A stretch of 64,000 nt of DNA, taken from positions 412,001-476,000 of the forward strand of contig NZ_CP092417.1 of the NCBI RefSeq assembly GCF_023716865.1. The letters are read 5' to 3'. Shown here in pieces: positions 36,208-45,959 of the stretch (positions are counted from its first letter, which is position 1; each line of letters starts with the position of its first letter). The notes below the pieces were generated by a model, which was given only the letters and a program-made list of their open reading frames with translations, ran no database searches and had not been told where the DNA came from. This DNA comes from Endozoicomonas sp. SCSIO W0465. GTDB taxonomy: Bacteria; Pseudomonadota; Gammaproteobacteria; Pseudomonadales; Endozoicomonadaceae. Made by a program: the position numbers and the translations under genes.

Positions 36208-37686
36208 ATGAATTTGATTTTTAACCTGAACCGGCTTATCAAGGCATCTTTTGTGCGGTCGGCGCTTCTGGTGCTGGCTATCGGTCTGGCATTGAATAGC
36301 TGGGCTGATGCCGCTGGTCAGGTACCGCAGACTCCGGAGACTCCTGCCGATGAACATAACCGCCAGTCTCCAGTAGCCCGGGACACAGGGCTTGCTGAAC
36401 AGCCCAAAGCAAAGCTGCCACTGGATGAACTGCGCGCATTTACTGAAGTGATGGAGCGCATTAAAAAAGCCTATGTTGAGGAAGTGGACGACAGGACGCT
36501 GCTTGAAAATGCTATTCAAGGAATGCTCAGTGGCCTTGACCCTCATTCTGCCTATCTGAAACCTGATGATTTCAAGGAACTGGAAGAAAATACGTCTGGA
36601 GAATTTGGTGGTCTGGGCATCGAAGTGGGCATGGAAGATGGCTTTATCAAGGTGGTGAGCCCCATTGATGATACACCTGCTGCAAAAGCCGGCATTCAGG
36701 CGGGAGATTTGATCATCAAGCTGGATAATGTGTCTGTTAAGGGAATGAGCCTGGGTGAGTCGGTTGATAAAATGCGCGGTAAAGCAGATACCCCGATTAA
36801 GTTGACTATTGTCCGCAAGGGCAAGGAGAAACCGCTTGAGATCACTCTAAAGCGTGCGGTTATTAAAGTTCAAAGTGTAAGGGCCAAACATCTTGAGACA
36901 GGTTATGGCTATATTCGTGTCAGTCAGTTTCAGGCAGATACCGGCAATGAGCTGGTCGATACATTGAAAAAACTCAGGAAAGAACAGCAAGACGGTAAAC
37001 TTCACGGACTGGTTCTTGACCTTCGCAATAATCCCGGGGGGGTGCTTCAGGCGGCGGTTGGTGTTACCGATGCCTTTATCAGCGAAGGGTTGATTGTTTA
37101 TACCGAAGGGAGAATTCCAAACTCTGAGCTGAGGTTTAACGCATCGGCTGATGACCCTTCAAAGGGCGTCCCGCTGGTGGTATTGATCAATGGCGGTTCA
37201 GCCTCTGCTTCAGAAATTGTTGCCGGAGCCCTGCAGGATCATAAGCGTGCGGTTCTGATGGGGACCGAGTCTTTTGGCAAGGGGTCTGTACAAACCGTAT
37301 TGCCCTTGAGTGTTGATTCAGCAAAAGGTTTAAAGTTGACCACTGCCTTGTATTATACGCCCAATGGCCGATCCATCCAGGCCGAAGGTATTAAACCGGA
37401 TATTGTGGTTCAGCGTGCCAAGGTAACCCCGATTGATGCACCTCAGCAGTATAAGGAAGCTGATTTGCAGCGACATCTCGACAACGGTAATAAAGATGAC
37501 GTATCGAACATTAAGAAAGCCGGAGCCAGTAAGGCAGAGAAAGAGCTGGCTGAGCTGCTGGCCCAGGATTATCAACTAAATCAGGCGTTAAACGTATTAA
37601 AAGGGATGCACATCAACGCAATAACAGCTGGTAAGTCTGAAGAGAAGAAAATCGCTGCTAAAAGCGATAGGAAACGCCCAAACTGA
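36208..37686 (+). CDS. ctpA: Carboxyl-terminal processing protease, S41A family
   Basis: This 492-residue periplasmic protease trims C-termini of envelope proteins. It has a signal peptide (~15-35), the N-terminal helical region, a PDZ domain (~125-205, with GGLGIEVGMEDGFIKVVSPI) and the S41 core. The nucleophile Ser lies in INGGSASASEIVAG (~331) and the general base Lys in GTESFGKGSVQT (~356), the expected Ser-Lys dyad. It is downstream of envC, probably in one operon. Its last 29 bp overlap the end of the convergent outer-membrane protein gene. Confidence 0.94.
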   Translation: MNLIFNLNRLIKASFVRSALLVLAIGLALNSWADAAGQVPQTPETPADEHNRQSPVARDTGLAEQPKAKLPLDELRAFTEVMERIKKAYVEEVDDRTLLENAIQGMLSGLDPHSAYLKPDDFKELEENTSGEFGGLGIEVGMEDGFIKVVSPIDDTPAAKAGIQAGDLIIKLDNVSVKGMSLGESVDKMRGKADTPIKLTIVRKGKEKPLEITLKRAVIKVQSVRAKHLETGYGYIRVSQFQADTGNELVDTLKKLRKEQQDGKLHGLVLDLRNNPGGVLQAAVGVTDAFISEGLIVYTEGRIPNSELRFNASADDPSKGVPLVVLINGGSASASEIVAGALQDHKRAVLMGTESFGKGSVQTVLPLSVDSAKGLKLTTALYYTPNGRSIQAEGIKPDIVVQRAKVTPIDAPQQYKEADLQRHLDNGNKDDVSNIKKAGASKAEKELAELLAQDYQLNQALNVLKGMHINAITAGKSEEKKIAAKSDRKRPN

Positions 37687-38194
37687 TGACCGGTTGCCAG
37701 CGAGTAGTTGCCGTATCATCAAAGTCACTTCTGGAAATGGATTTCAAACTATTGACAGCTGGGGTTGCGAGGTTGCTCCCCTCATTGTTTTCATAAACAG
37801 CACCAATATCGACCCTAACGCCCAGACGGGCCTGATCGACCATTGTTTTCCAACCTACCCCAAGATAGGTCTTGTTGTTATAGCGTACACTCTGTGAATC
37901 TTTAGATGAATGATGAAAGCTGCCAGCAGACATACTGAAGTTGTTATCAAATGGCTGGTAGTCAATGCGCAGGCCTTTGGCGTTATCGGACGGGCTTAGG
38001 GATTGGTTACTTAGTTCTATGACAGAAGAGTGGGCCTTATCCCGGGAAGCTACCGCGTGCTGCTCAGTAGCTAGATCGACAGCATCAATAATCTGAACAT
38101 GGTCATCTGCCTGCGCAGTGCTCAGAACGGTTATTCCCAGGGCAATAATTAGCAGGTGACTATTTATGGCACTTCCCTCCACCCTGATCTCCAT
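37658..38194 (-). CDS. Small outer-membrane beta-barrel protein
   Basis: The protein has about 178 residues from the start at 38194 (a longer frame begins at 38251; neither start has a clear ribosome-binding site). It has a signal peptide (SHLLIIALGITVLSTAQA). The mature part has amphipathic strands such as NKTYLGVGWKTMV, ARLGVRVDIGAVYE and the C-terminal strand ISLGVSYRF ending in Phe, the signature for BAM-mediated insertion. The specific family is not recognised. It overlaps the 3' end of ctpA by 29 bp. Confidence 0.65.
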   Translation of the reverse strand: MEIRVEGSAINSHLLIIALGITVLSTAQADDHVQIIDAVDLATEQHAVASRDKAHSSVIELSNQSLSPSDNAKGLRIDYQPFDNNFSMSAGSFHHSSKDSQSVRYNNKTYLGVGWKTMVDQARLGVRVDIGAVYENNEGSNLATPAVNSLKSISRSDFDDTATTRWQPVISLGVSYRF

Positions 38195-40280
38195 TGATAT
38201 CTGAAGAACTGGAAAACGGTATGCTCTATGCCGGTGAATATTGAACAGCATTTTTTCAAGGCTATTTACCTATCGTCTCTGTATTTATCACAAGAAGCAA
38301 CTGTTCATTTACGCAAATTCTATCTATTTTTTAATGCACTGCTGATGTTCACTGATTCACTTTCATAAAGTATACGGTTCATGTACTAAGTATTTTTCGC
38401 AATACCCGCTGAATTTACCACTCTGATGCCAGATTCTTCTCACTGATAGACTTAGCGCCAACATCGATTGGCTATGGATATCCCCCATGCAAGTTCAAAA
38501 TATGCCCAACTATGGTGCTGTTCCCCCTGCGGAAATGGCAAAGCTGGCTGAGCAGGCGGCAATAGGCAAAGCAAAAAAACACCCTGAGGTAACTGTGATT
38601 CTGGCCATTATGGCTGGTGTCTTTGTTGCCATTGCCGGCATGTTCTATTCCGTGGTGGTGGCCGGTGCCCAGAGCATGCCCTACGGTATGTCCAAACTGG
38701 TGGGCGGTATTGCGTTCAGTACCGGCCTGATGCTGGTGGTGCTCTGCGGTGCCGAATTGTTTACCAGCAGTACTCTGCTGTTGATGGGTAAGGCAACGGG
38801 TAAACTCAAGTTACGTAACATCGTTAAAAACTGGGGGCTGGTTTATGTGGGTAACTTTATCGGTTCCATTCTCTTTGCCCTGCTGATTATTGGCGGTGGT
38901 GTCTGGGAAGGCGGCAATGGTCAGGTAGGACTCTCCTCCATGTATATTGCCAAGGCCAAGCTGGGCTATCCATTCTTCTTAGGGTAGACATTAAGCTCAA
39001 AAAAGGTTCGTTTCCGGCGGCAGAACCCACCTTGAACAGCCACAATAAAGCTTCGAAACCATTATCAATGGCTGAACAAGATGAGTACTGCAAATAGTAG
39101 ATTAGTTGAAAAAAACTGTTGACCTGTTTCGACCGGTCAGAACTCCTAAGTATGGCGGAACAGCTTGGTTTTACTATACGACAGCGAGATATCCGTCCTT
39201 TGGATTTTATCCTCTCACTGATCGATGCCCTCGCTGGTGATGGAAACTGCGATACCCAGGCGGATCTACACCGTAAATTTAACGAGTTGACGGGGCTGAA
39301 TGTCTCTTATCGTTCTTGGGCAAATCAGGCTAAAAAGGACGCGCTGCCTACTCTTATCCTGTGGCTATGGGTGCAGTGTCTGGAAATATTTTCCCGCAAA
39401 GTCATGGCGTTTGATGAAGACAGTCCATTTTCAGAGTTTGAGCACATTCTGATTCAGGACGGTTCGTCACAAGCTGTCTATGATGCCCTGAAAGAAGCAT
39501 TTCCCGGCAGGTTCTCAACGGTCAGTCCTGCTGCCGTCGAGCTTCATACGACAATGGATCTTCTCACCAACAACCTGGTGCGGGTGCAGCTGACTGAAGA
39601 TACCCGTTCAGAAAGAGACTGTCTGCCACCACTGCCAACATCCATGGCCTATATCCTGATGCTAATGGATGCCGGTTATTTTGAGCTGGAACTCTTTGCC
39701 GCTATTGATGACAGGGAGGGTTCTTTTATCTGCAAGGCACCTCAGAGTATCAACCCGACGATACTCAGCGCGGTACGGGAGGATGGCAAGAATCTCAATC
39801 GCTACAAAGGACAAAAACTGAAGGATGTACTGTCTGGCTTCCCCAAAGACCAGTGCCTCGACCTGGATGTAGAATGGCCGGGATTCAAAGCCTGGCCATT
39901 CCGCTTGGTTGTCCGCTGGAATGACAAAAAACAGAAGTGGGTTTTCGTTGTGACCAACCTGAACCGGGTGGAGTTCACCTTGAGTGATGTGCTCCAGGCC
40001 TATCGTCTACGGTGGCAGATAGAGCTGATTTTCAAAGAGATCAAATCCTATTCAGGGTGGCATCGTTTTAACACCAAATCAGCGACACTGGTGTTTAGCC
40101 TGATTCTGATGTCCTTTGTGGTTGTGACGTTGAAAAGGTACCTTGCCCATGCTGCACAGGCGAACCTCTGTGAAAGTGGGAGCATTGAGGAAATCTCGAC
40201 GCACAAGGTGATGAAAAGTGGGACTCACCTGTTTGGTAATGTGATTTCATCGTTGATGAATGCAGGAAAGTCATTGGTCT

Positions 40281-41389
40281 GGCTAAGTTACCGTTAATGG
40301 TTGGAAGCACCAATGTTCAGTAATTCTGCTGATCAACCGGCCAACAGTTAATTTTTTTGCTGCCGTCAGTTCTCGCCTCCAGGCCAGATAATGGGGAAGG
40401 TAACGAGTTGCAACCCCTTGGAATACGCCGCCAATCCAGCGTTTTAAATGACTGTGATAAGAATTTACAGTCTGGATGTGGTAGATGCCTTCAACAACAT
40501 GTTGACCTGCTGATGTCACCAGCTCCTTGAAGACAAATCCAAGCTTGTCAGCAAGTTTTTCGTGAGCGAGGTGTGCATCCGCACAGACCGTGGCCTGTAT
40601 CGATATGCGGCCATTTAAATGCCTGCACAATTCATTAGCACTTTCGTTTTCTAATACACCGTCAACGGTATTTCGATTACGGTCCCGAGCCACCATTACC
40701 GGGACTTTTCGGGCTTTGTTGGGATCATTACCCCGCTTTCGGGTTGGCCGTGGAAGGCCTTCTCTTTGCCCTTTGAAGGATTCACGGAAAAATGTTTCAT
40801 CAAGCTCAGTAATGCCACAAAGCTCTTCTGCTTGATCATTATTAATCACTTCAAGAAAGCGGTGACGCCAGCGGAACGCAGTTTTCAAGTCAATGGCATT
40901 CTCAGCAGCAGCTGGTCGCAAGACCATAGAGTGAGTCATACCTGCGAGGTACTTGTTCCATTTTTCAGGGTGCCTGAGCCTTGCCAAAGGCGTTCCACTA
41001 AAGGCGTTAAACGTTGAGTCGCAAGTCTTGCAGTGGTAGCGCTGTCGGCCATTTCGTATGCCCCAGCGACCAACGCTATGGCTTTTGCATTTGGGGCACC
41101 TGGGGTTTTCGGCAAATTGGGCAAGTATGCTCTTTTCTACGTCAGGTGTTGCATTATCGTTATTGGGTATAGATTCACTGTAAACAGGTTCAGAGTCAGT
41201 GGTTTCTACTACCTCGGTAACCTCTATTTGAGTACTAAGGAGCGAGTTGTTAAGAATGTCTCGCTGTTCACTGGTTAATGTTGAAATGGAATCAATAAAA
41301 TTCTGGAAGAGTTCAGATTGCATATCACTCCCCTACAACGTAGATTTTATGGGAGTTTAGCTGATTCAACCATTAACGGTAACTTAGCC
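40281..41389 (-). mobile_element. IS1595-family element, copy 1
   Basis: This 1109-bp element has perfect inner inverted repeats beginning ggctaagttaccgttaatgg. The 9-bp duplication cattggtct lies at 40272-40280 and 41390-41398. It is inserted in the IS4 transposase gene and has the same length and encoded protein as the copy at 52373-53481, in opposite orientation. Confidence 0.92.
40283..41323 (-). CDS. IS1595-family transposase
   Basis: The protein has 346 residues. A zinc ribbon (CPKCKSHSVGRWG..., then YHCKTCDSTF) is followed by the ISXO2-like DDE domain with ELDETFFRESFKGQREGLPR, a middle Asp in VCADAHLAHEK and HIQTVNSYHSHLKRWI. The stop lies inside the terminal repeat. The protein is identical to that of the copy at 52439-53479. 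It should be functional. Confidence 0.93.
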   Translation of the reverse strand: MQSELFQNFIDSISTLTSEQRDILNNSLLSTQIEVTEVVETTDSEPVYSESIPNNDNATPDVEKSILAQFAENPRCPKCKSHSVGRWGIRNGRQRYHCKTCDSTFNAFSGTPLARLRHPEKWNKYLAGMTHSMVLRPAAAENAIDLKTAFRWRHRFLEVINNDQAEELCGITELDETFFRESFKGQREGLPRPTRKRGNDPNKARKVPVMVARDRNRNTVDGVLENESANELCRHLNGRISIQATVCADAHLAHEKLADKLGFVFKELVTSAGQHVVEGIYHIQTVNSYHSHLKRWIGGVFQGVATRYLPHYLAWRRELTAAKKLTVGRLISRITEHWCFQPLTVT

Positions 41390-41946
41390 CATTGGTCTCA
41401 TGCATTAAAAAGCTACTGGACTTCTGGGGAAATAATGCGAAACGAGAACACCCTGCACGGGATGGTTGTTCAGGGCGTACAAGATTAGGCTTCTGTGCAG
41501 TGGGTGGAGCTTAATGTCTACCTTAAGATCCATTCTTCCAGGCCCTGATCCTGGGGATTCTCTGTAACCTGCTGGTTTGCCTGACCTACTGGATGAGCCT
41601 GAGTGCCCGCACGGCTGCCGGTAAAATGATGGCCTGTATTTTGCCGGTAGCGGCGTTTGTTGCCGCCGGTTTTGAGCACTCCGTTGCCAACATGTACCTG
41701 TTGCCTGTGGGTTATATGATCAAGTCCCTGGCGGGCCCCGAATTCTGGCAGGCGATTGGTTACACCGCTGCCGATTTCGACGTGATCAACCTGGGCAACA
41801 TCTTTATGAACCTGTTGCCGGTGACCATCGGCAATATCATCGGTGGTGGTGTGATGGTCGGCCTGAGCAAGTGGTTTGTATACCTTCGTGTTAAAGGTTA
41901 ATCGGTGCTTCACTGAATGACTGCGGGTGTGCCCGTTCCCAAGCTA

Positions 41947-42609
41947 TCAGAACCGGGCGTGGGAGTGTGTGACCATCTGTTTGATGCTCTGCGCTGTTTT
42001 TCTGCCGATCCCCCTGGTTTGTGCCAGCTCTTCAACTGTGCTCAACAAGACCGCTTCAATCGAGCCAAATTTCTGCAATAGAGCACGGGCTTTCAGTGAG
42101 CCAACACCCGGCAAACACTGCAACATATTCAGTGTTTGCCGGTGCGGATCTTTGGAATGAGCAGGCCGTGAGCCCATATCCGAAACATTCATAACCCCTC
42201 TGAATTTACTCCACTGTCGCCCCATCATAATCAATAATGCAGCCGTTTCATTCGGGTTCATGGAACGAAGTACGGGAATACCAAAATACAGTGAAACCAT
42301 GACAAGAGCCCCCTGAATAGACTCCCGCCGTATACCGGATGAACATAACATTCCCGCAGAACCCTCAATCAGCAATACTTTACGATAAGGAAAACAATAC
42401 TGGCTCAGTTGCCGGAATAACCGACCATCGATAATAGAGGCAGCCAGATCGATCAGTGTTTTCCTCTCAACCAGCCAGTCGTTGTTAACTTTATAATCTC
42501 CGTTTGCAAGACAGACGGTGTTAACAACAACACCATCCCGATTCTGCAGTGAGTCAATTATCCCTGAAGCCCTTTCCCGATAATCAATGTCAATCTGGAT
42601 ATTATGCAT
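41947..42609 (-). CDS. ERCC4-domain (XPF/Hef-like) nuclease with HhH tail
   Basis: The protein has 220 residues. The N-terminal ERCC4 nuclease fold carries the active-site signature VERKTLIDLAASIIDGRL (ERKxxxD). The C-terminus has tandem helix-hairpin-helix DNA-binding motifs (LQCLPGVGSLKARALLQKFG and LAQTRGIGRKTAQSIKQMV). In eukaryotes and archaea this pair cuts 3' flaps and forks; short bacterial versions like this are less common and poorly studied. No helicase domain is present. It lies 45 bp from the convergent end of the broken transporter gene and is divergent from the LOG-family gene. Confidence 0.85.
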   Translation of the reverse strand: MHNIQIDIDYRERASGIIDSLQNRDGVVVNTVCLANGDYKVNNDWLVERKTLIDLAASIIDGRLFRQLSQYCFPYRKVLLIEGSAGMLCSSGIRRESIQGALVMVSLYFGIPVLRSMNPNETAALLIMMGRQWSKFRGVMNVSDMGSRPAHSKDPHRQTLNMLQCLPGVGSLKARALLQKFGSIEAVLLSTVEELAQTRGIGRKTAQSIKQMVTHSHARF

Positions 42610-42701
42610 GGTGTAAGCATTATTCTGGCCATCAGGACAGGCAGCAGTATAGCTTATTGTGTATGATTGCTACGGCCAGCAGAGAAACAGAGGAAGAAAC
42701 A

Positions 42702-43247
42702 ATGAAGTCAGTCGCAATATTCTGTGGTGCCCGCTCTGGTCGCAAGGAAGCCTACCGACAGGCAGCCGAAGCATTGGTGGACTCACTGTTAGAACAAGGC
42801 ATCACCATTGTCTATGGCGGTGGCAATATCGGGCTGATGGGTGCTATCGCTGATCGGGCCATTGCTGGTGGTGGAAGGGTGGTTGGCGTTATTCCTCATG
42901 CCCTTGTCCAACAGGAACAGGCTCACAATGGTTTGAATGAGTTAATCCATGTTAATGACATGCATGAGCGCAAGCAGAAAATGAATGAATTGGCGGATGG
43001 CTTTATCACACTGTCTGGCGGTGCTGGCAGTATGGATGAACTGTTTCAGGAAATTGCCCATAAGCAGGTAGGCTACCATGGCAAACCCTGTGCCATTCTG
43101 AATACGGCTGGCTATTATGATCATTTAGTAGCTTGGTTGGAAAATGCCGTGGATGAAGGTTTTCTAACCCGGTACTGGTATGACCAGCTGGTGATTGACC
43201 ACTCCCCGGAAGAACTGGTGAGCAGAATGATGGGCACGAAAATATGA
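42702..43247 (+). CDS. LOG-family protein (cytokinin riboside 5'-monophosphate phosphoribohydrolase-like)
   Basis: The protein has 181 residues with a Rossmann-like fold. The start at 42702 has a good ribosome-binding site (gaggaagaaac) and a typical N-terminus SVAIFCGARSG. Family motifs are YGGGNIGLMG and the catalytic loop, here LSGGAGSMDELFQE where PGGxGTxxE is usual; the Glu is conserved. LOG enzymes release the base from nucleoside monophosphates. The stop overlaps the next start by 4 bp (atga), indicating an operon with yqiA and parE. Confidence 0.88.
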   Translation: MKSVAIFCGARSGRKEAYRQAAEALVDSLLEQGITIVYGGGNIGLMGAIADRAIAGGGRVVGVIPHALVQQEQAHNGLNELIHVNDMHERKQKMNELADGFITLSGGAGSMDELFQEIAHKQVGYHGKPCAILNTAGYYDHLVAWLENAVDEGFLTRYWYDQLVIDHSPEELVSRMMGTKI

Positions 43248-43861
43248 AGCCGCTACTGGTTTATCTGCATGGTCTGAACAGCTCTTCACAGTCAAGGAAG
43301 GCTATTCAAACCACAGAGTATGTTCAGGATAACCAGTTGGATGTTGAATTATGGATACCGGATCTGCCGGTTTTTCCATCGGATATTGTGCAGTGTTTAC
43401 AGAGCCACCTGAAAAAGTCGCTGAACCTGCGGGATATCTACATCATTGGCAGCTCCCTTGGTGGCTTCCTGGGTGCCTGGCTGCAACACTGGTTGCTTGA
43501 TAATGGGCACAGGAAAAAGGCAAGGCTGGTGCTGATTAACCCGGCCGTTGTTCCCCATAAACGATTCGAAGCGTTTCTTGGTCCCCAGAAAAACTTTCAT
43601 ACCGGTGCCGACTGGGTGATGACCGACGAGTATGTTGCACAGCTGCTCCTTCTGGAAACAGAGCCCCCGGCATCACCGGAAAACACGCTTCTTATGGTAC
43701 AAACGGGTGATGAAACACTGGACTACCGCCTGGCGGTGGAAAAGTACCAGCAATGCACAGTGATCGTACAGGACGGCGGCAGCCACGCCTTTGATCATTT
43801 TGAGACAATGCTGCCAGAAATCTTAGACTTTCTGGGACAGGATTTTCCCACATCCGTTTGA
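43244..43861 (+). CDS. yqiA: YqiA-family esterase
   Basis: This 205-residue alpha/beta hydrolase has the oxyanion segment VYLHGLNSSSQSRK, the nucleophile in IIGSSLGGFLG and a C-terminal His in GGSHAFDHF. yqiA directly precedes parE in many gammaproteobacteria. It overlaps the LOG gene by 4 bp and is followed by parE. The natural substrate is unknown; E. coli YqiA acts on short acyl and palmitoyl-CoA esters in vitro. Confidence 0.9.
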   Translation: MKPLLVYLHGLNSSSQSRKAIQTTEYVQDNQLDVELWIPDLPVFPSDIVQCLQSHLKKSLNLRDIYIIGSSLGGFLGAWLQHWLLDNGHRKKARLVLINPAVVPHKRFEAFLGPQKNFHTGADWVMTDEYVAQLLLLETEPPASPENTLLMVQTGDETLDYRLAVEKYQQCTVIVQDGGSHAFDHFETMLPEILDFLGQDFPTSV

Positions 43862-43935
43862 ACAAATCACCGTCGATTCGTTACACTCTCTATTTTCACG
43901 CTTTGCGTCATAAAGCGATCAGTCAGCAAGGACTC

Positions 43936-45828
43936 ATGGTAAAGAACGACTACAATGCCGAGGCGATTGAGGTACTCAGTGGCCTCGACCCGGTGCGCAA
44001 ACGCCCCGGAATGTACACCGACACCACCCGGCCAAACCATCTTGCCCAGGAAATCATCGACAACAGCGTGGATGAGGCCCTGGCAGGTTTTGCTTCCCAT
44101 ATCAAAGTCACCCTGCACAAAGACCAGTCTCTGGAAGTGGTGGATGATGGCCGGGGTATGCCCACCGATATCCACCCGGAACATGGCATCTCGGGTATTG
44201 AGCTTATTCTCACCCGCCTGCATGCCGGTGGTAAATTCTCCAGCAAGAATTACCAGTTCTCCGGTGGTTTGCACGGGGTGGGTGTTTCTGTGGTCAATGC
44301 GCTCTCCAGCCGCCTGGAAGTGACCGTTCGCCGTGGCGGCATCGTTTCAGCCATCAGCTTTAAAGATGGCTATAAGGATGAAGACCTCCACGAAACCGGC
44401 ACCTGCGGACGTCGCAATACCGGAACAATGGTTCGTTTCTGGCCCGATGCCAGCTACTTCGACTCCCCACGATTTTCCGTACCACGGCTAATGCACATTC
44501 TGCGGGCCAAGGCAGTGCTTTGCCCTGGCCTGCGGGTTGAATTTGATGACCGGATTTCTGAAGACGTGACCGAGTGGTACTACGAGGATGGCCTGAACGA
44601 CTATCTCAAAAGTGCCACAAGAGGCTTTGCCGTGCTCCCCGTTGAACCCTTTACCGGTTCCCTGAAAGGGGAAAGCGAGGCGGTAGACTGGGCCGTCCAA
44701 TGGCTACCCGAGGGCGGTGAACTGCTGACGGAAAGCTATGTCAACCTGATTCCCACCCCGTTGGGCGGCACCCATGTGAATGGCCTCAGAACCGGCCTGC
44801 TGGAAGCCATCCGGGAATTCTGTGAATTCAGGAACCTGTTGCCCCGTGGCGTGAAACTCGGTGGCGATGATTTGTGGGAAAACTGCGCCTACGTATTATC
44901 TGCCAAGTTGGCAGACCCGCAATTCTCCGGCCAGACCAAGGAACGTCTCTCTTCCAGGGAGTGTGCCGCCTTTGTCTCTGGTGTGGCAAAAGATGCCTTT
45001 AGCCTCTGGCTGAACCAACACACCGCTGAAGCTGAACTGCTGGCAGAACTCTGCATCAGCAATGCCCAGAAACGGATGCGCAAAGCCAAAAAGGTTGCTC
45101 GTAAAAAAGTGACCCAGGGGCCAGCACTGCCAGGCAAACTGGCGGATTGTGCCAGTCAGGACCTGGGCATGACCGAACTGTTCCTGGTGGAAGGGGACTC
45201 AGCAGGCGGCTCTGCCAAACAGGCCCGTGACCGTGAGTATCAGGCCATCATGCCGTTGCGGGGTAAAATCCTTAACAGCTGGGAAGTAGACTCCTCAGAA
45301 GTACTGGCCTCCCAGGAAATACACGATATCTCCGTAGCCCTGGGGGTTGATCCGGCATCGGATAACCTGGACGGTTTGCGCTACGGTAAAATCTGCATTC
45401 TTGCCGATGCGGACTCTGATGGCTTGCACATCGCGACCCTGCTCTGTGCGCTGTTCGTTCAACACTTCCGCCCACTGGTGGAACGCGGCCATATTTATGT
45501 TGCCATGCCGCCGCTTTACCGGATTGATGTGGCCAAAGACGTCTATTACGCCCTGGATGAAGCAGAGAAAGAAGGCATTCTTGAACGCATCCGTGCCGAG
45601 AAAAAGAAAGGCAAGGTCAATGTGCAACGCTTTAAGGGACTGGGTGAGATGAACCCTTTGCAGTTGCGAGAAACTACGATGTCTGCAGACACTCGTCGTC
45701 TTGTTCAGTTAACCCTGGACAACGAGGAGGAGACGACTCAGCGGATGGATATGCTGCTGGCCAAGAAACGCAGTTCAGACCGCAAGCTTTGGCTGGAGTC
45801 CAGGGGTAATCTGGTTGAAATTGCTTAA
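43936..45828 (+). CDS. parE: DNA topoisomerase IV subunit B
   Basis: This ATPase subunit acts with ParC to decatenate chromosomes. The protein has 630 residues, the normal length, from the start at 43936 (MVKNDYNAEAIEVLSGLDPV); the frame is open upstream but has no family similarity there. It has the GHKL motifs (EIIDNSVDEALAG, VVDDGRGMP, GGLHGVGVSVVNALS), the TOPRIM domain (LFLVEGDSAGGSAKQARDR, DADSDGLHI) and the C-terminus RFKGLGEMNPLQLRETTM. parC is not in the window. The end of a Tn7-like transposon lies 4 bp beyond the stop codon. Confidence 0.97.
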   Translation: MVKNDYNAEAIEVLSGLDPVRKRPGMYTDTTRPNHLAQEIIDNSVDEALAGFASHIKVTLHKDQSLEVVDDGRGMPTDIHPEHGISGIELILTRLHAGGKFSSKNYQFSGGLHGVGVSVVNALSSRLEVTVRRGGIVSAISFKDGYKDEDLHETGTCGRRNTGTMVRFWPDASYFDSPRFSVPRLMHILRAKAVLCPGLRVEFDDRISEDVTEWYYEDGLNDYLKSATRGFAVLPVEPFTGSLKGESEAVDWAVQWLPEGGELLTESYVNLIPTPLGGTHVNGLRTGLLEAIREFCEFRNLLPRGVKLGGDDLWENCAYVLSAKLADPQFSGQTKERLSSRECAAFVSGVAKDAFSLWLNQHTAEAELLAELCISNAQKRMRKAKKVARKKVTQGPALPGKLADCASQDLGMTELFLVEGDSAGGSAKQARDREYQAIMPLRGKILNSWEVDSSEVLASQEIHDISVALGVDPASDNLDGLRYGKICILADADSDGLHIATLLCALFVQHFRPLVERGHIYVAMPPLYRIDVAKDVYYALDEAEKEGILERIRAEKKKGKVNVQRFKGLGEMNPLQLRETTMSADTRRLVQLTLDNEEETTQRMDMLLAKKRSSDRKLWLESRGNLVEIA

Positions 45829-45832
45829 TTCC

Positions 45833-45906
45833 TGTGAATTTCATCGTTAAGTTTGGCAATTCGTCATAAAGCTTGTCAATATTTTAATCAGTAAAATTGA
45901 CAAGCC
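45833..45906. repeat. Tn7-like end with putative TnsB-binding repeats
   Basis: Direct repeats gtttggcaat (45851) and gcttgtcaat (45871) are spaced 20 bp apart, followed by an inverted copy, attgacaagcc (45896-45906). The terminal triplet is TGT. This fits the short, closely spaced TnsB sites of Tn7-family ends. Confidence 0.6.
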
Positions 45907-45908
45907 TA

Positions 45909-45958
45909 AAAAGCCTCCTATGTTTGATACTAAGGTATCTGTGTAGGGGGCTTTTTTT
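45909..45958 (+). terminator. Terminator-like hairpin overlapping the tnsA ribosome-binding site
   Basis: A 12-bp stem aaaagcctccta / tagggggctttt with one G-U pair is followed by further T, with an inner hairpin gatac-taag-gtatc in its loop. The 3' arm contains aggggg, the only plausible ribosome-binding site for tnsA. The hairpin should stop parE read-through and also mask tnsA translation. Confidence 0.65.
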
Positions 45959-45959
45959 T

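Larger units (their letters stand above)
39152..41514 (+). pseudogene. IS4-family transposase, split by IS1595
   Basis: The first 1129 bp run to 40280 and the last 116 bp run from 41399. Joined, they give 414 residues ending CAVGGA. The IS4 signature Y-(2)-R-(3)-E-(6)-K is present in YRLRWQIELIFKEIK, with a catalytic Asp in LIQDGSS. The start is uncertain: ATG 39152, or in-frame TTG 39119 just after an in-frame stop at 39107. The IS1595 insertion removes only the last ~38 residues, replacing them with a short read-through tail, so some activity cannot be excluded. Confidence 0.85.
38978..41527 (+). mobile_element. IS4-family element interrupted by an IS1595 element
   Basis: The ends are inverted repeats (cttagggtagacattaagct at the left; the right end reads the complement with one difference). 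The 10-bp duplication atccattctt is at 38968-38977 and 41528-41537. Without the nested IS1595 element and its 9-bp duplication the IS is 1432 bp. It interrupts the formate/nitrite transporter gene. Confidence 0.9.
38487..41901 (+). pseudogene. Formate/nitrite transporter (FocA/NirC family), interrupted by IS4
   Basis: The first part (38487-38977) and last part (41538-41901) join into an uninterrupted 284-residue channel once the insertion and one copy of the duplication atccattctt are removed: ...GYPFF-QALILGILCNLLVCL.... Family features include AGVFVAIAGMFYSVV, LVVLCGAELFTSSTLLL, LVCLTYWMSLSARTAAGKM and HSVANMYLLPVG. In the present state the 5' part stops at 38987, so the channel is very probably inactive. 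Family members transport formate or nitrite across the inner membrane. Confidence 0.9.
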
